Assembly: GCA_022266195.1 (NCBI GenBank)
Contig: WHVY01000001.1
Coordinates: 248,001-312,000, forward strand
Length of the DNA stretch: 64,000 nt
Direction of reading: 5' to 3'
Source of the DNA: Tetranychus cinnabarinus
Lineage: Eukaryota > Arthropoda > Arachnida > Trombidiformes > Tetranychidae
Part shown: positions 59,001 to 64,000 of the stretch, one piece after another
Position numbering within the stretch: the first letter of the stretch is position 1
How the letters are laid out: each line of letters begins with the position of its first letter
Notes under the pieces: model-generated
The model's database searches: none
What the model was told of the DNA's origin: nothing
What the model saw: only the letters and a program-made list of their open reading frames with translations
Position numbers and translations under genes: made by a program

Positions 59001-60981
59001 GGGGAGAACGGACAATGTAAAACAAGCAATTCTGGAGTTGGATATTGTGTCTGCAAACAAGGGTATTATGGCGATGGTTACACCTGTATCAGGACAAGTA
59101 AGTTTAAATAATAGAGAAAAAATTAATGTTAGTGAATCATTTTCCATTAATTATAAATTTTTTAATTATTGATTTAGCTGAGCCAAAGCAAATTGAAAAC
59201 TGCTTTACAAGTAAAATATGTGATATTAATGCTGTCTGTAATGACTTACCCAACGGCGAAACTAAGTGCATTTGTAATGAAGGATATACTGGAGATGGAC
59301 GTACTTGCACAATTATATCAGATTGTAAGGAAGACTCTGATTGTCCGGCTTCATCCAAGTGTGACCCACTACCAGAAATTGTTGACGGTGGAAGATGTAC
59401 TTGTATTCAAGGTTTCGCCATGATTGAGAACACTTGTGTTTCAAACGATAAAGCTCCTTGCAATGTTGTTAAAAATTGTCATGCCGATGCAACATGTAAA
59501 TTCAATTTAGAGGAAAAGCAATTTAAATGTGAATGCAATAAAGGTTTCAAAGGTGATGGTAAAAACTGTGAATCCACTCAAATACCATGTAATGTTTTGA
59601 ATACTTGTGGATCTCATGCTGCTTGTAATTACAATCCAATAGAGTTGGGTTATCGTTGTATGTGTCTATCCGGTTATATTGGCGATGGTTACACTTGTGT
59701 ACCTTCATCATCATGTCGAGACTATCCATATCAATGTCATCGAGATGCTGAATGTGTTTTCTCTCCAACAACTCGTGAATACAAATGTCGATGTAATAAT
59801 GGCTTTTCCGGAGATGGACTCGATTGTTCACCAAACAATCGCTACGATGGACCTTATTTAGTTGCTGTCCAAGGAATGTCTTTTGCTCGTCTACCTATGG
59901 CACCTGGACGTCAGGGTGAATTTCTTTTCGTATTGAACAATAATTTACCAGTTGGAATAGCTTTTGATTGTGCAAAAGGCTCACTCTATTACACAGACAT
60001 TATTGACAAAGCTATATCAAAAGCTGGTCTAAATGGATCTCATGACATAACAATTCTTACTGGCTTAATTTCACCAGAAGGATTAGCTATAGATTGGATA
60101 AGTCGTAACATATATTGGACTGATTCGCTGAAGAGAGCTATTCAAGTTTCTCGACTAAATGGATCCTCTGTACGAACTTTAATCAGCGACGATTTGGTCA
60201 ATCCTAGAGGAATCGCTCTCCATCCAGGTTTAGGTAAAATGTACTTTACTGATTGGAATAGAGCAGCACCAAAAATTGAGATGGCAAATATGGATGGTAC
60301 CGGAAGAGTTGTTCTTGTTTCTGAAGCTGTTAAACTGCCAAATATGCTTGCTATTGACTATATGACCAATGAACTGTGTTGGACCGATGCTGGCCTCAAA
60401 AGGATCGAGTGTATTGATCTTTATGGTTCTAAACGTAGACTTGTCCATTACACTTCTGGTTATCCCTTCGACTTGGCCATTGTTGAAGATTACATATTTT
60501 GGACAGATTGGGAAACGTGAGTTAAAATATAAATATTCACCACCGAATCGCTGTGAATGATTGAAAAGATTGATAAAAATTAATAGATCGTTTTTATAAT
60601 TTTCAGTCAAACTCCCGTTGTATAAGTCAAAGTCGATATTCTAGACTAATAATTAATAATTTTTTAACGTTTTGCTCTTTTGATAGGAATAATGTTCACA
60701 GAGTTGGTCGCAATGGAGGCAAAGAAGAAACCTTAATGATACCTAAAGGATCAAATGGACGGCTTCATGGTATAGTGGCTATGGCCGAAGCTTGTCCGGC
60801 GATGAGCAATCCATGTAGAATCCGTAATGGAGGCTGTAAACATCTATGTTTACCGTCTGGTCCTCGATCACGAACCTGTCTTTGTCCAGATGATGATGGA
60901 TCAGGTGAAGAATGCACTTTGATGTTACCACCGCTACCAAGACCAAGCCCATCTGGAGTTGGAATTATTGGGATTGGATAA
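56053..60981 (+). CDS. Nidogen (entactin)
   Basis: Eleven exons (56053-56256, 56335-56471, 56542-56704, 56775-56983, 57048-57301, 57530-58198, 58288-58434, 58492-58620, 58702-59097, 59178-60516, 60687-60981) join in phase to 1313 residues. Order: signal peptide (MANLQAKIVFVIAICLTINLANG... ~23 aa); NIDO domain (~75-240); an EGF at ~285-320; a G2F beta-barrel (~325-545); about ten EGF modules including a Ca2+-binding DIDEC one; a six-bladed YWTD/LDLR-type propeller (~1000-1215); a final EGF-like CRIRNGGCKHLC module. Nidogen links laminin gamma1 to collagen IV in basement membranes. Length agrees with animal nidogens (~1250-1350). Confidence 0.95.
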
Positions 60982-63820
60982 ATTGAAATTCTATAAAATT
61001 TAAAATTTTATTTTCTCACGCCTTTAAATTCTAGACAATTAAGTATAAATTGTATTCGGTTGTATTCAATTTTCATTTTCTAATGCATTTCAATCATTGA
61101 GCTGAAAATCTTCATTCTAACCTCTGATGATTTCAATTAAGTTGACACATTTACTGTTTAAAAATAAACTAATAGTATTGCTAATATTGAATGTAAAATT
61201 GAATGTGTTAATGCTAATATGATGTGCATTTTGCTATTTAAAGTTACGAAATTTATAAATTATCCTGAAATTGCCTAAAAACTATGGAATGAGATTGAAA
61301 CATCATAAAATAAAAAACAAATCTGAATCGACTAATGGAATCACTTCTCTGCAATTGACTAACGTAATTTTTATCCATTCAAAAGATTGATCAAATTAAA
61401 CAATTTTTCGCGGTTACAGTAACTCACGATGTATTTCCCATTGAGATATTTGTGTCTTCAATCCTGTAACAAGATGAAAGCGAAATTAATTTTCGCCAAA
61501 TTATTGAAACTTTTGATTGAAGCCATTAGCATCAACTCTTCTATCTGGGTGAAGATGAGAAAGAAAGAGGGAAACTCGAATGAGAGACTAGTGACCTTTC
61601 TTTCTTTTTAAACCTTTTCTGGTTCCTTTCTCATTTTGGCTTACTTTGGTTCTCTCTGTCTGTGTAAAAACTGATGATCTTCTACGATAAGGTCAGATAG
61701 GAGATTGCATGTAAGAGCAAGTGTATTACACAGACTAGAAAATTTTGTCTTTCTCTTCACCTGTCTTCCATGAAACTCTTGCTTTTGATGGTTATTTTCC
61801 CTCAGGGCTTCTCTTTCCTTTTCTGGTTCTTGATGAAATTGTATGGAAGTGAACATGACTGCTGTGATGAAACTAAGGCTCATGCGTTCCACTTTGGTTG
61901 TGAGAGTGTGAGCAAAAAAGGGGAAATGAAAGGTATGGTACAAACACAGGGAGGAAAAAGATAGAGAGAAGAGAGAAAACTCGAAATTTGGTTTTGTTGA
62001 TCAATACTATTGATCAAGTGAGTATACATAGTGTATATGGTTGTAGGTTGTGTGGATACGAGTGAAAAAATAGGGAGAGAGGATAGATGTAGAAAGAGAG
62101 AAAGAGTGGAGATGAGAATGTGTGTGTAAGTGTGGGAATCAAATGGAAGGAAGGAAAATGTCCGCATTTTCATTGATACACAGTGTTTTCAGTGATAATA
62201 CTTTAACTAAAAACCTTAATTGTGATGGTTATATTGTTTCAATTAAAGACCATTAATGATTCATGTATGGTGATACTAAAACAAGGTAAGTGAACATCAA
62301 GATGATGATCGATAAATTCTTTAGACTCCTTTAGCTTCCTCCATTTAGATTTTTGCACAGTTCCTTGCTTGATGATTTGTTGATGTTGAAAATTTCAACG
62401 TTATCTCTTTGCTTGCATCCAAAGTAATGATTGATGTTGCAATAATTTCACACTTTTCCAATGTTCATGTAGACTTTGCTTGATTATCCTTTAATTTTGC
62501 TCATTTAACTGATATAACGCCAGTTTTAACTCATTGCTCCAATTAAACTAGAAAAACGAAGAATGATAAATAGTCAGAAGATGTTTGACTAGAAGGAATG
62601 TAATTGTTATAAAAGATTTACCATTTTCATCATTTCATTCTTACCTTGATTTGTAGTACTTAAAGATGGTGTTGAACTCAGTTTTCAAAAGAAAAAGAAA
62701 ATCAAAAAATGAACAAAAAAATAGCAAATATTCATGATGAAAAAAGATTGAACAGTTGGTAGACTTGAGAGATTTTCAATCAAAACAAAAATGGCAAACT
62801 GTTTTGTCTCGTCAAATTAAGTCAGAGTTGAAAGTGATAAGGCAAATTGTCTTTAGACAAAGATAAGGCGGGATTTTTATAAAAACAAGACTTTGAGACT
62901 AATCAATGTAAGAATCTTTCTTAACTCTTTGCTACTTGATAAGTCTGGATTATCTTCAATGTTTTAATTATTTTCCATTTTGTTGGCCACAAGTAACCAA
63001 TTTAAACAAAAGAAATGCTTTCCTTTTTCCCTTTTCTGGTCATGTCAAATATTCAATTTTACTTTCCCAAGCTTCAATCAATCGTTACTCCACTTAAATT
63101 GATTACCATGCTATTTATGTGAATTTTTTGTTGTGTAAAGAATCTGATTGTTACATTCATTGAATGGTTACTCTTTTGGTGCTCCATCATCATTCCTAGG
63201 TATAATTCGACCTCATTCCTTTGATTATTGTCCATTGTTGTGCCGTCATCATTACCCTGGTAAAAATTAGTCCATTTTCCTCTGTCTCTCTCTCTCTCTT
63301 TCCTTCTTTTCTATCCGTGAATTGATCGATGATCATTGATTTCCTATTCGTCAACAGCTTCTTATTAGATTAAATGGTTTAGCCAGGTAAATTAAAAAGC
63401 AAAAATTAAACGTTCAACACCAATCTCTGAATGCTTTGGAGCATTGATTTTTAATAAATTAGTGTCACCACAGTAAACAATGTACTATTCGTTCTGATTA
63501 TTGTGCAAAAATAACCTTTTCTTCATTCTCTGTTTCTCTCTGTTCTACATTTTCAATTATCAAGCTTATTATTCTATGAACTTGTTCTCATTTTGTTTTT
63601 TTACTCTTTTTTTTCCTCTTCCCTTTCTTCATTTGCATATTATCATCTTCATGGTTCACTATTGAATTACAAATTTGGATTTCTGTGATTAATGAACGAC
63701 TCAATATTTCCCTTTACTGTAAACTGTAAACAACAAACGTGATTATCATTGGATTCATCCATTCTTTTGTGTGTCTACCAAATTTGGATTTTTTTGCTTA
63801 CTTACTTTGGAATAATTAGA
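60982..63820. other. Intergenic region with purine-rich and CT-rich stretches
   Basis: About 2.8 kb between nidogen and the partial gene at the right edge. GA-rich runs (61950-62160) and a CT repeat (~63284-63302) produce spurious open frames; no gene is supported. AATAAA-like sites follow nidogen (~61163). Confidence 0.5.
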
Positions 63821-64000
63821 TGCCAATAGCCAAACATGAAGGGGTTAAAGAAGAGAAATTATCTGCAAACACTTCGAACTCTCAAGGTAATGAAAAAGAT
63901 AACCAGAAAGAAACAACAACAACCACTAATAAACCTCAACAAGGAACAAGTAAAAGCAGCGATAGTGATAAAACTCAGCCTCATCCATCATCAACAGAAG
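63821..64000 (+). CDS. Partial low-complexity ORF at the right edge
   Basis: After an acceptor-like TTAG, an ATG opens a 60-codon frame that reaches the end of the window: MPIAKHEGVKEEKL, then Asn/Gln/Thr/Lys/Ser-rich sequence. An in-frame stop just before the ATG supports it as the start. The product is disordered so far and cannot be assigned; it is the first or second exon of a gene continuing to the right. Confidence 0.55.

Noticed and set aside
59137..59834. Minus frames inside nidogen
   Set aside because: Antisense shadows of EGF-coding exons.
61641..62173. Two ~100-residue minus frames
   Set aside because: Produced by GA-rich low-complexity sequence; no family features or splice context.
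1..64000. CRISPR arrays, operons, prophage or riboswitches
   Set aside because: The window is clearly eukaryotic; no spacer/repeat array or bacterial gene structure was seen.

Overview
The window reads as nuclear DNA from a compact, AT-rich arthropod genome, most likely a mite and plausibly a spider mite (Tetranychidae). The basis is protein-coding genes with short GT-AG introns (often 60-100 bp), an arthropod-type 5-HT1 serotonin receptor, a single gustatory-type receptor gene, nidogen, rhomboid and FGD genes of animal type, and 5S and 18S rRNA sequences of eukaryotic type. The species assignment is inference; no sequence search was possible. I rebuilt most gene models by hand by joining exons in phase, and where the track of open frames began on TTG or GTG I moved the start to a real ATG.

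Layout. 1-11.2 kb is gene-poor and probably intron of the serotonin receptor, whose first coding exon lies at 11.2-12.0 kb (minus). It carries an 18S rRNA pseudogene fragment, one full-length 5S rRNA gene, a truncated 5S copy, and a small mariner-like element with 22-bp perfect inverted repeats. 14-18 kb is gene-dense: ATP synthase subunit d (+), PIG-P and Pcc1/LAGE3 (minus, only 40 nt apart, perhaps one bicistronic message), and an unrecognised secreted multi-peptide precursor built from three tandem exon pairs (minus). 19.8-25.5 kb holds a DHHC palmitoyltransferase, a TRIC cation channel, ATG12 and, convergent to it, an ELOVL fatty-acid elongase. 28-31 kb holds a rhomboid protease (+) and a Rap2-like GTPase (minus).

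31.35-37.1 kb is a LINE retrotransposon on the minus strand with an intact 1080-codon endonuclease/reverse-transcriptase ORF and two separate zinc-knuckle ORF1-like proteins. 37.6-41 kb holds a small hypothetical ORF, the 38-residue OST4 microprotein (+), and an ETAA1-like candidate ATR activator (minus). A 450-bp foldback element with a perfect 9-bp target duplication sits at 42.1-42.56 kb, followed by a five-exon FGD-type Rho GEF (DH-PH-FYVE-PH). 50.2-51.7 kb is a gustatory-type receptor, 52.1-54.1 kb is FOXRED1 (minus), and 56.05-60.98 kb is an 11-exon nidogen. A new low-complexity ORF starts at 63.8 kb and runs off the right edge.

The genes do not form one pathway; this is an ordinary stretch of unrelated housekeeping, signalling and matrix genes. 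The most novel item is the tandem peptide precursor at 16.4-17.9 kb: signal peptide, dibasic processing sites, repeated amphipathic segments, a possible C-terminal amidation signal and a clear TATA box. Next in interest are the LINE with two gag-like ORFs, the foldback elements and the rRNA fragments.
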